The position numbers were made by a program, and so were the translations under genes. Source: Mesorhizobium liriopis (GTDB lineage Bacteria > Pseudomonadota > Alphaproteobacteria > Rhizobiales > Rhizobiaceae). From it: DNA of 64,000 nt. The notes beneath the pieces are model-generated. The model saw only the letters and a list, made by a program, of their open reading frames with translations. It had not been told where the DNA came from and searched no databases. Of the stretch, positions 1 through 8,674 are shown one piece after another (position 1 is the stretch's first letter; every line of letters begins with the position of its first letter). The stretch covers positions 124,001 to 188,000 of the forward strand of contig NZ_JAMXQS010000009.1 of assembly GCF_024053505.1 (NCBI RefSeq). The letters are read 5' to 3'.

Positions 1-740
1 CCGACGGCGATGGGGATCGTGGTGGAGCGCGAAAGACGGATATGGCCGTCGAGGTCGTCGGCCGGCAGGGGCTCTTCCAGCCAGCCGATGTCGAGCGCCT
101 CGTAATGGCGGGCGCGGCGGATGGCGTCATCGACACTGAAGGCCTGATTGGCGTCGGTGAAGATTTCGAAGCCCGGGCCGACCGCTTCGCGCACGGCTGA
201 GATCCGCGCGACATCCTCATGGATCGGCCGGCCAACCTTGAGCTTGCTGCCTGAAAAGCCCGTGGCCTTGGCCTGCAGCGCGTCTTCCACCAGCGCACTC
301 GTTTCGAGATGCAGCCAGCCGCCCTCGGTGGTGTAAAGCGGCACAGCACTTCGCGCGCCGCCCGCCAGACGATGGAGCGGCAGGTTCGCGCGCCGGCAGC
401 GCAGGTCCCAGAGCGCGGTGTCGATTGCAGCCATGGCGATGGCGGTGAGCGCACCCACGGTGGTCGCGTGCGTCAGAAAAAGGAGATCGCGCCAGATGCG
501 CTCGATCTCCTCAGCCTCGCGGCCGACCACAGCCGGCGCGAGAGTTTTTTCCAGAAGCTTCATCACGGACGGTCCGCCGGTGCCGATCGTATAGCTGTAG
601 CCGGTGCCGGTCACGCCATCCGCATCGGTGATGCGCACGATCGGCGTTTCCTGGCTGACGAAAGACTGGATGGCGTCGACACGTTTCACCTTCGGCTGAA
701 GGTCGACCATGGTCAGTTCGACGCGTGCAATCCTTGCCAT
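1..740 (-). CDS. Enolase-superfamily (mandelate racemase/muconate lactonizing) enzyme, C-terminus cut by window edge
   Basis: About 246 N-terminal residues are present; the family is usually 360-400, so the last third lies outside the window. The capping domain is followed by the start of the barrel with a KxK catalytic pair (K166, K168) and metal ligands in FTDANQ (D196) and WLEEP (E222). Members abstract a proton alpha to a carboxylate, and many dehydrate sugar acids. The ATG at 740 lies inside the end of the ABC ATPase gene (28-nt overlap), so it is the last visible gene of the leftward importer operon. A sugar-acid dehydratase is the likeliest role by context; the exact substrate is unknown. 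Confidence 0.85.
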   Translation of the reverse strand, partial: MARIARVELTMVDLQPKVKRVDAIQSFVSQETPIVRITDADGVTGTGYSYTIGTGGPSVMKLLEKTLAPAVVGREAEEIERIWRDLLFLTHATTVGALTAIAMAAIDTALWDLRCRRANLPLHRLAGGARSAVPLYTTEGGWLHLETSALVEDALQAKATGFSGSKLKVGRPIHEDVARISAVREAVGPGFEIFTDANQAFSVDDAIRRARHYEALDIGWLEEPLPADDLDGHIRLSRSTTIPIAV

Positions 741-1831
741 GAGCGACCTCCGATCCTTTTGCCCGACGCTTTATCGAAAACGTGCACCGATCCTAGGTCG
801 AGCTCGAAAGCGAGCGTTTCGCCGGGAGCGACCACGCGCGGGTTGAGCATGCGCGCCTGGATCTCCTTGCCGCTGAGGGGCAAAAACAGGATCGTTTCCG
901 TGCCGAGCGGTTCGGCGAGCGTGACCGTGCGGTCGAAGGAAAGCCGCCTGTTGTCGGCGAAGAGCGCATGCCCCTTGGGCGCCAGGGCATCCGGCCGGAA
1001 GCCCACGACGATTGGCTGCCCATCCACTAATCCGCTTCGGTGCAAGGGGATGGCGAGGCCATCCTGAAGCACGGCGGCACCGTCCGAGGCACGATAGGTC
1101 GCGTCGATCTGGTTCATGGGCGGCGAGCCGATGAAGCCTGCGACGAACAGGTTGTCGGGCGCTTCGAACACCTCCTGCGGCGTGCCGACCTGCTCGATCC
1201 GGCCGTCGCGCATGATGACGATCCGGTCGGCCAGTGTCATCGCTTCGATCTGGTCATGCGTGACATAGACCACTGTCGTCTTGACGCGCTGGTGCAGCTT
1301 CTTGATCTCGACGCGCATCTGGCCGCGCAGCTTGGCATCCAGGTTGGAAAGCGGTTCGTCGAACAGGAAGACGTCCGGGTTGCGCACGATGGCGCGGCCC
1401 ATGGCGACGCGCTGGCGCTGGCCGCCCGACAATTGCGCGGGCAGGCGGTCGAGAAAAGGGTCGAGGCCCAGAATAGCGGAAGCCTCGGCAACGCGCCGCT
1501 CGATCTCGGAGGGCGCTTCGCCCGCGATCTTGAGGCCGAAGCCGAGATTTTCGCGCACGGTCATATGCGGGTAGAGCGCATAGTTCTGGAAGACCATGGA
1601 GATGTTGCGCTCGCGTGGCGGCAGCGCGTTGACGACGCGGTCGCCGATGACGATCTCCCCGCCCGAGATCTCCTCGAGCCCTGCGATCATGCGCAGCGTG
1701 GTGGACTTGCCGCAGCCGGACGGGCCGACCAGCACCACGAATTCGTTATGCGCGATGTCGAGATCGATGCCGTGCACGGTTTCGAGGTTGCCGTAGCGCT
1801 TGGAAATCTTTCGGAGCTTTACCTGGGCCAT
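713..1831 (-). CDS. CUT1 sugar ABC transporter ATPase, MalK/UgpC type
   Basis: The 372-residue protein powers uptake by the two permeases encoded just upstream. Walker A GPSGCGKST is at residues 36-44, followed by a Q-loop (VFQNYALYPHM), the signature LSGGQRQR, Walker B VFLFDEPLSNLD and the switch His in VTHDQ. The C-terminal third is the TOBE/MalK regulatory domain. Length and the LSNLDAKLR sequence are typical of the MalK/UgpC/MsmK family, which can serve more than one importer. It starts 19 nt after the permease stop and overlaps the next gene, so it is co-transcribed. The transported sugar cannot be deduced. Confidence 0.93.
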   Translation of the reverse strand: MAQVKLRKISKRYGNLETVHGIDLDIAHNEFVVLVGPSGCGKSTTLRMIAGLEEISGGEIVIGDRVVNALPPRERNISMVFQNYALYPHMTVRENLGFGLKIAGEAPSEIERRVAEASAILGLDPFLDRLPAQLSGGQRQRVAMGRAIVRNPDVFLFDEPLSNLDAKLRGQMRVEIKKLHQRVKTTVVYVTHDQIEAMTLADRIVIMRDGRIEQVGTPQEVFEAPDNLFVAGFIGSPPMNQIDATYRASDGAAVLQDGLAIPLHRSGLVDGQPIVVGFRPDALAPKGHALFADNRRLSFDRTVTLAEPLGTETILFLPLSGKEIQARMLNPRVVAPGETLAFELDLGSVHVFDKASGKRIGGRSWQGLHASN

Positions 1832-1850
1832 TCGAAGGGTCTCCGATGCG

Positions 1851-2714
1851 CTACTTCACGCCGCCGAAAGTGAGGCCGGCGATGAGATGCTTCTGCACGA
1901 GGAATGTCAGCAGGAGCGCGGGAATGATGATGAGGACGGCCATGGCGCTCATGCCGGCCCAGTCCACGGTGAACTGGGCGGTGAAGTCCATCAGGCCGAC
2001 GGGCATGGTCTTGGACACCGTGGTGCGCGTGAGCTGGCTTGCCAGCGCATATTCGTTCCACGATGTCAGAAAGGCGAAGATGGCGGCGGATGCGAGCCCT
2101 GAGCGGGCGAGCGGGAACTCGACCTTCCAGAAGGCCTGCCAGCGGGTGCAGCCGTCGATCTGCGCGGCTTCGGCGAGATCGACCGGGATCTGGCGGAAGA
2201 AACCGTCGGTCAGCCAGATCGTGAAGGGGATGTTGATCGCGAGATAAACGAGGATCAGCCCGAAGGACGTGTCGAGAATGCCGAGCCGGCTCCAGACGAT
2301 GAAGAGCGGCAGCGACAAGGCAATGCCGGGCACCGTGCGCGACAGCATGAAGGACACGAAAAGCGCGCCCTTCGCCTTGAAGCGATATCGCGCAAAGGCA
2401 TAGCCGCCCATCATGCCGATCACGATCGCGACGAAGGTGGAAGTCAGCGAGATGACGAGCGAATTGAGGAAATAGCGCGCCACCGGTAGCCCCTGCTGCT
2501 GGTCGGGCAGAAGGCCGAAAATGCCGCGGAAATTGTCGAAGGTCGGATTCTGGGGGAGCCATACAGGCGGGCGGGCGAGGATCTCGATATTGGGGCGGAA
2601 AGCAGTGAGCACCACCCAGAGGCCGGGCACGCACAGCAGCGCCATGGCGAAAAACACGCCAGCGCGGATCAGCCAGCGCTGCCAGGGGCGCTCGATCGTC
2701 ATGGGCCCGCTCAT
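1851..2714 (-). CDS. CUT1 sugar ABC transporter permease, MalG type
   Basis: A 287-residue inner-membrane protein with about six transmembrane segments. The cytoplasmic EAA loop reads EAAQIDGCTRWQAFWKVEFP, the ATPase docking site. The chosen ATG at 2714 overlaps the stop of the partner permease (ATGA), which indicates translational coupling; an upstream in-frame extension would run through the preceding gene in another frame and is not supported. With the MalF-type partner it forms the channel of a carbohydrate importer. Confidence 0.92.
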   Translation of the reverse strand: MSGPMTIERPWQRWLIRAGVFFAMALLCVPGLWVVLTAFRPNIEILARPPVWLPQNPTFDNFRGIFGLLPDQQQGLPVARYFLNSLVISLTSTFVAIVIGMMGGYAFARYRFKAKGALFVSFMLSRTVPGIALSLPLFIVWSRLGILDTSFGLILVYLAINIPFTIWLTDGFFRQIPVDLAEAAQIDGCTRWQAFWKVEFPLARSGLASAAIFAFLTSWNEYALASQLTRTTVSKTMPVGLMDFTAQFTVDWAGMSAMAVLIIIPALLLTFLVQKHLIAGLTFGGVK

Positions 2715-3613
2715 TCGACGCCACCCATGTAGCGGCGGGCCGCGACCAGCTTGCGGTAGAAATAAAGGGTGAAGACGAGCGACAGGAGAATGGACACGTA
2801 GCCCATGGCGTTCGCCATGCCCATCTGCGAGTTCTGGTAGCCGACCCGCGCCATCAGCGTCCACAGGAGTTCCGTGCGGCCCGCCGGTCCGCCATTCGTC
2901 ATGATGCGCACCATGTCATAGGCCCGTGCCACGTCGAGCGAGCGGATCGTCATGGCGATGAAGATGAAGGGCATGAGAAAGGGCAGGGTGATGTGGCGGA
3001 AGGTCTGGACCGCGTTGCAGCCATCGACCTTCGCGGCCTCGATCGGTTCCTTGGGCAGCGCCAGAAGGCCGGACAGGAGCAGGATCGCGAAAACCGAGGT
3101 GGACATCCAGATTTCGGCCGCCATGATCGACAGGTTGGCGAGCGTGCCTTCCACCAGCCATGGGATCGGCTGGGTGATGAGGCCCAAATCGAACAGCGCA
3201 TTGTTGAGAAGGCCGACCGCGTCGTTCAGGATGTATTTGAACTGAAAGCCGACAAGGATCGGCGAGAACATCATGGGAAACATCATGATGGTGCGCAAAG
3301 CGCGCTGGCCCATCGTGATCTGGTTGACCAGAAGCGCGAGGCCCAGACCCAGCACGAGTTCGAGGTTCAGCGTCACCGTGATGAACAGGATCGTGCGGCC
3401 GAACGCCCACCAGAAATCGGTGTTCTCCAGAAGCCGGCTGTAATTGCGCAGGCCCACGAAGGTGAAGAGCGTCACCGGCCGCGTGAGCTGGTAGGGCGTG
3501 AAGCTCGACCACAGCGAGACGGCGAGCGGCACCGCGATCACGGCGAGGATCACCACGATCGCGGGCATCAGGAGAAGGTAAGGCACCGCGCGCGGTGAAC
3601 GCAGGAACGACAT
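2711..3613 (-). CDS. CUT1 sugar ABC transporter permease, MalF/UgpA type
   Basis: A 300-residue membrane protein with about six transmembrane helices, the first shortly after the N-terminus. An EAA loop (EAAKVDGCNAVQTFRHITLP) lies in the second half. The ATG at 3613 follows an AAGGAAAGG ribosome binding site; a TTG further upstream is in frame but has no comparable site. The gene is 100 nt downstream of the binding-protein gene and overlaps the second permease by 4 nt. It is the MalF-like half of the importer channel. Confidence 0.92.
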   Translation of the reverse strand: MSFLRSPRAVPYLLLMPAIVVILAVIAVPLAVSLWSSFTPYQLTRPVTLFTFVGLRNYSRLLENTDFWWAFGRTILFITVTLNLELVLGLGLALLVNQITMGQRALRTIMMFPMMFSPILVGFQFKYILNDAVGLLNNALFDLGLITQPIPWLVEGTLANLSIMAAEIWMSTSVFAILLLSGLLALPKEPIEAAKVDGCNAVQTFRHITLPFLMPFIFIAMTIRSLDVARAYDMVRIMTNGGPAGRTELLWTLMARVGYQNSQMGMANAMGYVSILLSLVFTLYFYRKLVAARRYMGGVE

Positions 3614-3713
3614 CGGGCCCTTTCCTTGCGGCGGCACCAGGGTTTGGATCGGCAACAGGTTCGGGGAGTTGGTCAGGCGCGATCCGTTCGAACCGCGCCC
3701 GATCCGGGCTCAG

Positions 3714-5042
3714 CTACTGCAGCAGCCCCGCGTCTTCGAGGATGGTCCTTGCCTCTTCCGCCGCCTTGTCGAGCGCTTCCTTCGGCGTCTTCTGGCCGAC
3801 GATGGCTGCCTGCAACTCCGGCCAGACGACGTTCGAGACCTCGATCCACTGCGGCACCAGCGGCGGCGTGCGCGCCTCGGCGAGCGACTTCTGCCAGGTC
3901 GTGAACATGTCCGCCATATAGGTGTTGTTGTCGGCCTTGAACTTGGCGACCACGTCCTCGAACACCTTGGTGCGGGTCGGCAGGTTGCCGGCTTCCGCTT
4001 CCATCATCTCGGACTCGTCATTCGTCATGAAGACGACGAAGCTGACGGCGGCATCCTTGTTGTCGCAGGCTTCCGTGACCGAGAAGGAATGCGACCCGGA
4101 CCACGCGCCCTTCTTGCCGGCGCTCCCCGATGGCGCGACCGCGAAGCCGACATCGCCCGCGATCTTGGATTTGCTTTTGTCGTTGTAGAAGGCGGCGAAG
4201 CCCGGCCAGTCGAGATCGAGCGCCAGCGTGCCGGCCGCGAAAGCCTGGCCGATATCGTCCCAGGTGTAGTTCACCGTGCCGGCGGGCACCGCCTTGGCGT
4301 TGTAGAGGTCGACGAACCATTGGAGCGCCGCGACACCTTCGGGCGAGTTGAAGGTCGGGTTCCACTTGCTGTCGAACATGTCGCCGCCATTGGCGCGCAG
4401 CAATTCCATGAAGCGGCCCGTCATGCCCTCGTCCTTGCCGGCGAATGCGGTGCCGTAGAGGTTGGGGGGCGAGGACAGGAAGATCGCCTGTTCCTTGAAC
4501 TCGTCATAGGTGGTCGGAGGGGCGAGGTCCTTGCCGAACTTCTCCTTGTACTTCGCCTTGACCGCCTCGTCGTTGTAGACGCGCTTGTTGTAATAAAGGT
4601 TCGACACGTCGGTGACGCGCGGCAGCTGGACGAGACGGCCGTCGATCTCGGCGGATTTCAACGTGCCGGGCACGTAAAGCGCGAGTTCTTCCGCCGGGAT
4701 CTTGTCCTTCAGGTCGATATAGATATCGCCATACTGGGGCGCGAAGCTCGTATGGTTCGAGCCGACGCACCAGTTGATGGTGCCGCCCGCGATGTCCTGC
4801 TTGATCTCGCGGTCGAGGTCGAAGTGGTTCTTCGAGGACACGATCTCGATCTTGGCGCCGGTCAGCTTCTCCCATTCGGGAATGCGCGTGTAGAGCTTCT
4901 CATACTGCGTGCCGCCGATCAGCTTCACCTTGAGCGTCACGCCGTCGAATTTTCCGTAGTCGAACGCCGCCTGTGCGGTGCCGAGGCTCCATGCGAATGC
5001 CGTGCAGGCAAGCGCCAGTCCTGTCGCTTTTCTTAGGTTCAT
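3714..5042 (-). CDS. CUT1 sugar ABC transporter periplasmic binding protein
   Basis: A 442-residue family-1 solute-binding protein. The N-terminus carries a Sec signal peptide with cleavage after AQA (about residue 25). The mature part has the two-lobed architecture of MalE/UgpB-like proteins. The ATG at 5042 sits behind a strong GGGAGGAG site; an in-frame ATG farther upstream lacks this. It is first in the leftward operon and divergent from an IclR gene, so it is probably the most highly expressed gene of the importer. The Shine-Dalgarno region matches the loop of the sRNA at 63862 over 8 nt. Confidence 0.93.
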   Translation of the reverse strand: MNLRKATGLALACTAFAWSLGTAQAAFDYGKFDGVTLKVKLIGGTQYEKLYTRIPEWEKLTGAKIEIVSSKNHFDLDREIKQDIAGGTINWCVGSNHTSFAPQYGDIYIDLKDKIPAEELALYVPGTLKSAEIDGRLVQLPRVTDVSNLYYNKRVYNDEAVKAKYKEKFGKDLAPPTTYDEFKEQAIFLSSPPNLYGTAFAGKDEGMTGRFMELLRANGGDMFDSKWNPTFNSPEGVAALQWFVDLYNAKAVPAGTVNYTWDDIGQAFAAGTLALDLDWPGFAAFYNDKSKSKIAGDVGFAVAPSGSAGKKGAWSGSHSFSVTEACDNKDAAVSFVVFMTNDESEMMEAEAGNLPTRTKVFEDVVAKFKADNNTYMADMFTTWQKSLAEARTPPLVPQWIEVSNVVWPELQAAIVGQKTPKEALDKAAEEARTILEDAGLLQ

Positions 5043-5070
5043 AGCGCTCCTCCCAGAACGGCTATTGAGT

Positions 5071-5100
5071 GAAACTGATTGATATGTGAAAATCAAATTC
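5071..5100. promoter_or_regulatory. Candidate IclR operator 1 in the divergent promoter region
   Basis: The 170-bp gap between the binding-protein gene (leftward) and the IclR gene (rightward) contains GAAACT-N6-TATGTGAA followed by an AT-rich end AATCAAATTC. Inside it TTGAT (5079-5083) and ATCAA (5092-5096) form a dyad. The same GAAACT...TATGTGAA arrangement, on the other strand, lies at 6399-6430 before the second operon. Position and repetition suggest a site for the adjacent IclR regulator; this is inference. Confidence 0.5.
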
Positions 5101-5212
5101 GCTGATGAGTTAAAGCAGATGCGGCGGGCTCGGTCAATCGCCTCGCGGCAGGTCTCGACGCGGTCGGTCGTCCCGACCTAGAAAGCCGGTTCACTGAGGC
5201 GACAGGGCACAC

Positions 5213-6031
5213 ATGGCCGACAGAAACGACGACGGTTCGGACCGCTACCGCGCACCGGCGCTGGACAAGGGGTTGGACATTCTCGAATTGCTGGCGAACG
5301 ACGAGGAGGGGATGTCGCAGATCGCCATCGCCAAGGCGCTCGACCGCACGCCGAACGAAATCTATCGCATGCTCGACCGCCTCGTGCGTCGCGGCTACCT
5401 CGTCCGTACCGCCGCCGACCGCTACGAGATCACGCTGAAACTGTTCGGCATGGCGCACCGCCACCCGCCCATGCGCCGGCTCGTCAGCCAGGCGCTGCCG
5501 CGTATGCGCCGCTTCGCGCGCGAGGCGCAGCAGTCGCTCCACATGGTCGTCTATGATCGCGGCAGCTGCCTCGTGATCGCGCAGGTGGATGCGCCCGGCT
5601 ACTGGGGCCTCGCGATCCGGGTCGGCTCGCATATCAGCCTGTTGAACACCGGCTCGGGCCACATCCTGCTCGCCTTTGCCGATGCGGCCGAGCGGCAGTT
5701 GATGCTGGAAGAGCGGGAAGTGATGCCGCACGAGATTTGGCCCGACAATCTCGACGGACGGCTCGCGGATGTGCTGGCGCGCGGCTACGAGATGATGCCG
5801 AGCCAGCAGACCACGGGCGTCACGAATATTTCGGTTCCCCTGATCGGGCCCGCCGGCACGGTGCTCGCCGCGCTGACCTGCCCGCATATCGAACGCATCG
5901 ACATCGAGGACGCCCTGCCGAAAGCCCAAGTGCTCGCAATGCTGCAGGCGGCCGCGCGCGATATTCCCTTTGCCGCGGATGGGGGCGACCAAGCCGTGCC
6001 GGGATTTTCATCGGAAGGAACGAAAGCATGA
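5213..6031 (+). CDS. IclR-family transcriptional regulator
   Basis: A 272-residue protein with an N-terminal winged helix-turn-helix (about residues 15-75, with ...MSQIAIAKALDRTPNEIYRM recognisable as the HTH) and a C-terminal GAF-like effector domain of the IclR type. The family usually controls neighbouring catabolic operons in response to a small-molecule ligand. It is divergent from the CUT1 importer and overlaps the mutarotase-family gene (ATGA), so both are one transcript. It is the natural candidate to bind the shared motif at 5071-5100 and 6399-6430. Confidence 0.92.
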   Translation: MADRNDDGSDRYRAPALDKGLDILELLANDEEGMSQIAIAKALDRTPNEIYRMLDRLVRRGYLVRTAADRYEITLKLFGMAHRHPPMRRLVSQALPRMRRFAREAQQSLHMVVYDRGSCLVIAQVDAPGYWGLAIRVGSHISLLNTGSGHILLAFADAAERQLMLEEREVMPHEIWPDNLDGRLADVLARGYEMMPSQQTTGVTNISVPLIGPAGTVLAALTCPHIERIDIEDALPKAQVLAMLQAAARDIPFAADGGDQAVPGFSSEGTKA

Positions 6032-6357
6032 AACGCATCGGCAGTCTGATCGGGCTGCGTGCCGAGCACATCGCGGAATACAAGCGTGTCCATGCCGCCG
6101 TCTGGCCGGACGTTCTCAAGCAGATCGGCAGCAGCAATATCCGCAATTACACGATCTTCCTGCGCGAGCCGGAGAACCTGCTTTTCTCCTATTTCGAATA
6201 TGTCGGCGACGACCTCGATGGCGACATGGCGAAGATGGCGGCGGATCCGGTGACGCAGGAATGGTGGACCGTCTGCATGCCCATGCAGAAGCAGCTGGAA
6301 ACCGCTGGCGAGGGCGAATGGTGGGCTTCCATGGAGGAGGTGTTCCACCAGCCCTGA
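6028..6357 (+). CDS. L-rhamnose mutarotase family protein (RhaM-like)
   Basis: A 109-residue protein of the RhaM fold, close to the family's usual 104 residues. Residues corresponding to the RhaM active site are present: Y18, H22 and Y41, plus the WW pair at 79-80. The family interconverts anomers of L-rhamnose or related sugars in the cytoplasm. The ATG overlaps the IclR stop and has a GGAAGGAA site upstream. It implies that the imported substrate is a pyranose, possibly a 6-deoxy sugar, but members outside rha operons may act on other sugars. Confidence 0.85.
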   Translation: MKRIGSLIGLRAEHIAEYKRVHAAVWPDVLKQIGSSNIRNYTIFLREPENLLFSYFEYVGDDLDGDMAKMAADPVTQEWWTVCMPMQKQLETAGEGEWWASMEEVFHQP

Positions 6358-6398
6358 CATCGGATGCGCAAGACGGCTTGCGCCATTCTCCCGTATAT

Positions 6399-6430
6399 GA
6401 AACTATCATTCACATAAGAACGATAGTTTC
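6399..6430. promoter_or_regulatory. Candidate IclR operator 2: perfect 9-bp inverted repeat
   Basis: GAAACTATC (6399-6407) and GATAGTTTC (6422-6430) form a perfect inverted repeat around a 14-nt centre. Read on the minus strand it is GAAACT-N8-TATGTGAA, matching the site at 5071. It lies immediately upstream of the AGGGAGG ribosome binding site (6431-6437) of the next gene, in the only gap between the mutarotase-family gene and the downstream operon. Placement so close to the start suggests repression. Confidence 0.6.
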
Positions 6431-6441
6431 AGGGAGGAATC

Positions 6442-7521
6442 ATGCCGTCGACCCTGGCCCAGTCTTGGCCAGTGCCCGCCGCACCGCGTCCGATCGTGGT
6501 CATCGGCGCCGGCGGCATCGTGTCCGATGCGCATCTTCCGGCTTACCGGTTGGCGGGCTTCCCCGTGGCCGGTGTTTTCGATCTTGATCCGGTTCGCGCG
6601 CAAGCCACGGCCGATCGTTTCGAAACTCTGGCCTTTTCCAGCCTGGACGCCGCGCTCGGCATTGAAGGGGCGGTCTTCGATCTGGCTCTGCCGCCTTCGG
6701 CGCATGCCGCGGTGCTCCGGCAAATCCCCGAAGGCAGCGGCGTTCTGATCCAGAAGCCGATGGGCGCCGATCTCGATGGGGCGCGCGAGATCCTGACCAT
6801 CGCGCGCAGGCGGAAGCTCAGGGCAGCGGTCAATTTCCAGCTGCGCTTCGCCCCCATGATGCTGGCGCTCAAGGGTGCGGTGGAGCGGGGCTGGCTCGGC
6901 CGCATCGTCGATGTCGAGATGCATGTGAACGTCATGACCCCCTGGGATCTCTGGCCGTTCCTCCAAGGCATGCCACGCGTCGAGATCGCGGTCCACTCGA
7001 TCCATTATCTCGATCTGATCCGTTCGTTCCTCGGCGATCCCCTCGGCGTTCATGCCAAGACGCTCGGGCATCCGCAAAGTGCCGTCGCGCAGACGCGAAC
7101 ATCCGCCATTCTCGATTACGGCGCAGAGGTCCGCTGCCTGATGTCAGTCAATCACAACCACGATTTCGGCCGGCGCTTCCAGGATTGCTCGATCCGGGTC
7201 GAAGGCACCGAAGGGGCCGCGATAGCGAAGCTCGGGGTGAACCTCGACTATCCGCGCGGGGAGCCCGACGAGCTCTGGATCGGGCGCAAGGGCGGCGCGT
7301 GGCGACAGGTCGAACTCGACGGCACCTGGTTCCCGCATGCCTTTATCGGCACCATGGCGAACCTCCAGCGCGTCGTGTCGGGCGAGGATGCAAGCCTCGT
7401 CAGCGGCGTCGAGGATGCGTGGCGGACCATGGCGCTGGTCGAGGCCTGTTTCGAATCGAGCGCGTTGCCCGCGCATCCCATTGCCTCACTGCCGAAGGAC
7501 GATACTCTTGACCGGGAATAA
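6442..7521 (+). CDS. Gfo/Idh/MocA-family oxidoreductase
   Basis: A 359-residue NAD(P)-dependent dehydrogenase of the glucose-fructose oxidoreductase/inositol dehydrogenase family. The N-terminal Rossmann motif is VVIGAGGIVSDAHLPAY (about residues 19-35). The usual EKP motif appears as QKP (IQKPMGADL), a conservative departure. The C-terminal alpha/beta domain contains the AVHSIHYLDLIR segment typical of the active site. It probably oxidises a hydroxyl of the imported sugar or its acid. It is first in the operon behind the palindromic operator, with a strong ribosome binding site, and overlaps the next gene. Confidence 0.88.
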   Translation: MPSTLAQSWPVPAAPRPIVVIGAGGIVSDAHLPAYRLAGFPVAGVFDLDPVRAQATADRFETLAFSSLDAALGIEGAVFDLALPPSAHAAVLRQIPEGSGVLIQKPMGADLDGAREILTIARRRKLRAAVNFQLRFAPMMLALKGAVERGWLGRIVDVEMHVNVMTPWDLWPFLQGMPRVEIAVHSIHYLDLIRSFLGDPLGVHAKTLGHPQSAVAQTRTSAILDYGAEVRCLMSVNHNHDFGRRFQDCSIRVEGTEGAAIAKLGVNLDYPRGEPDELWIGRKGGAWRQVELDGTWFPHAFIGTMANLQRVVSGEDASLVSGVEDAWRTMALVEACFESSALPAHPIASLPKDDTLDRE

Positions 7522-8674
7522 AGCCAGCGCGCCCCTGGAGGGCCTGCTCGTCGTCGACATGAGCCAGTTCCTGTCGGGGCCCTACTGCTCGCTGCGCCTG
7601 CTCGATTGCGGGGCGCGCGTGATCAAGATCGAACGGCCGGACGGCGGCGATCTCTCGCGCCGCCTTTATCTGAGCGACACCGAGATCGGCGGCGATTCCA
7701 CCATCTTCCACGCCATCAACCGGTCCAAGGAAAGCTTCGCCGTCGACATGAAGGACGAGGCCGATCTGGCCGCGCTGAAGCGGCTCCTGGCCCGGGCCGA
7801 TGTGATGATCCAGAATTTCCGTCCCGGCGTGATCGAGCGTCTCGGCCTCGGCTACGAGGAGATCAGAAAGATCAATCCGCGCATCGTTTATGGCTCGATC
7901 ACCGGCTACGGCACGGAAGGGCCCTGGGTGACGTTTCCGGGGCAGGATCTTCTGGCGCAGTCGCGCTCGGGCGTGATGTGGCTCAATGGCGACGAGACGC
8001 AAGGGCCGGTTCCGTTCGGGCTCGCCGTCGGCGACATGCTTGCGGGCGCCGCCCTCTGCCAGGGCATTCTCGCGGCACTCGTGCGCCGGGGGATCACGGG
8101 CGAGGGGAGCCATGTGGAAACGAGCCTGCTCGAAGCGCTCGTGGACTTCCAGTTCGAGGTGCTGACGACCCATCTCAACGATGGCGGTCGCCTGCCGCGC
8201 CGTTCCTCGTTTCGCAGCGCGCATGCCTATCTCTCGGCACCTTACGGGGTTTACCCGACGCAGAACGGCTTTCTCGCGCTTGCCATGACGCCGATCGGCA
8301 AGCTCGCCGACCTGCTGGGCCTCGAAGAAGAACTCGCTCCCTATCGCGATGCGCCGGAAACCTGGTTCACCTCGCGCGACGAACTCAAGGCGATCATCGC
8401 GCAGAAAGTCGCGACCGCCACCGCCGAGCATTGGCTTTCGGTGCTGCAACCCGCCGATATTTGGTGCGCCAAGGTGCTGAACTGGCCCGAGCTGATGGCC
8501 GATGACGGCTTCAAGGTGCTCGACATGCTGCAAACCGTGGAGCGCGACGACGCGGTCTCGATCCGCACCACGCGCACGCCCTTGCGCTTCGACGGCACGC
8601 GCGCGGCGAGCCTCAATGCCGCGCCGCGCATCGGCGAACATAATGCGCGCATCCGCGAGGAGTTTTCGCTGTGA
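7508..8674 (+). CDS. Class III (CaiB/BaiF/FRC) CoA-transferase
   Basis: A 388-residue family III CoA-transferase. The N-terminal Rossmann-like part (LVVDMSQFLSGPYCSL) is followed by the RSKESFAVDMK segment, and the catalytic Asp lies in GQDLLAQSRSG. Such enzymes move CoA between carboxylic acids via aspartyl-CoA intermediates. I chose the TTG at 7508, which overlaps the preceding stop and follows GAAGGACG. Its presence between sugar enzymes suggests that a carboxylic acid produced by the pathway is activated as a thioester. Donor and acceptor are unknown. Confidence 0.88.
   Translation: MTGNKASAPLEGLLVVDMSQFLSGPYCSLRLLDCGARVIKIERPDGGDLSRRLYLSDTEIGGDSTIFHAINRSKESFAVDMKDEADLAALKRLLARADVMIQNFRPGVIERLGLGYEEIRKINPRIVYGSITGYGTEGPWVTFPGQDLLAQSRSGVMWLNGDETQGPVPFGLAVGDMLAGAALCQGILAALVRRGITGEGSHVETSLLEALVDFQFEVLTTHLNDGGRLPRRSSFRSAHAYLSAPYGVYPTQNGFLALAMTPIGKLADLLGLEEELAPYRDAPETWFTSRDELKAIIAQKVATATAEHWLSVLQPADIWCAKVLNWPELMADDGFKVLDMLQTVERDDAVSIRTTRTPLRFDGTRAASLNAAPRIGEHNARIREEFSL

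Noticed and set aside
3669-5036. A 455-codon open frame on the plus strand
   Set aside because: It is antisense to the CUT1 binding-protein gene and has no motif or ribosome binding site.
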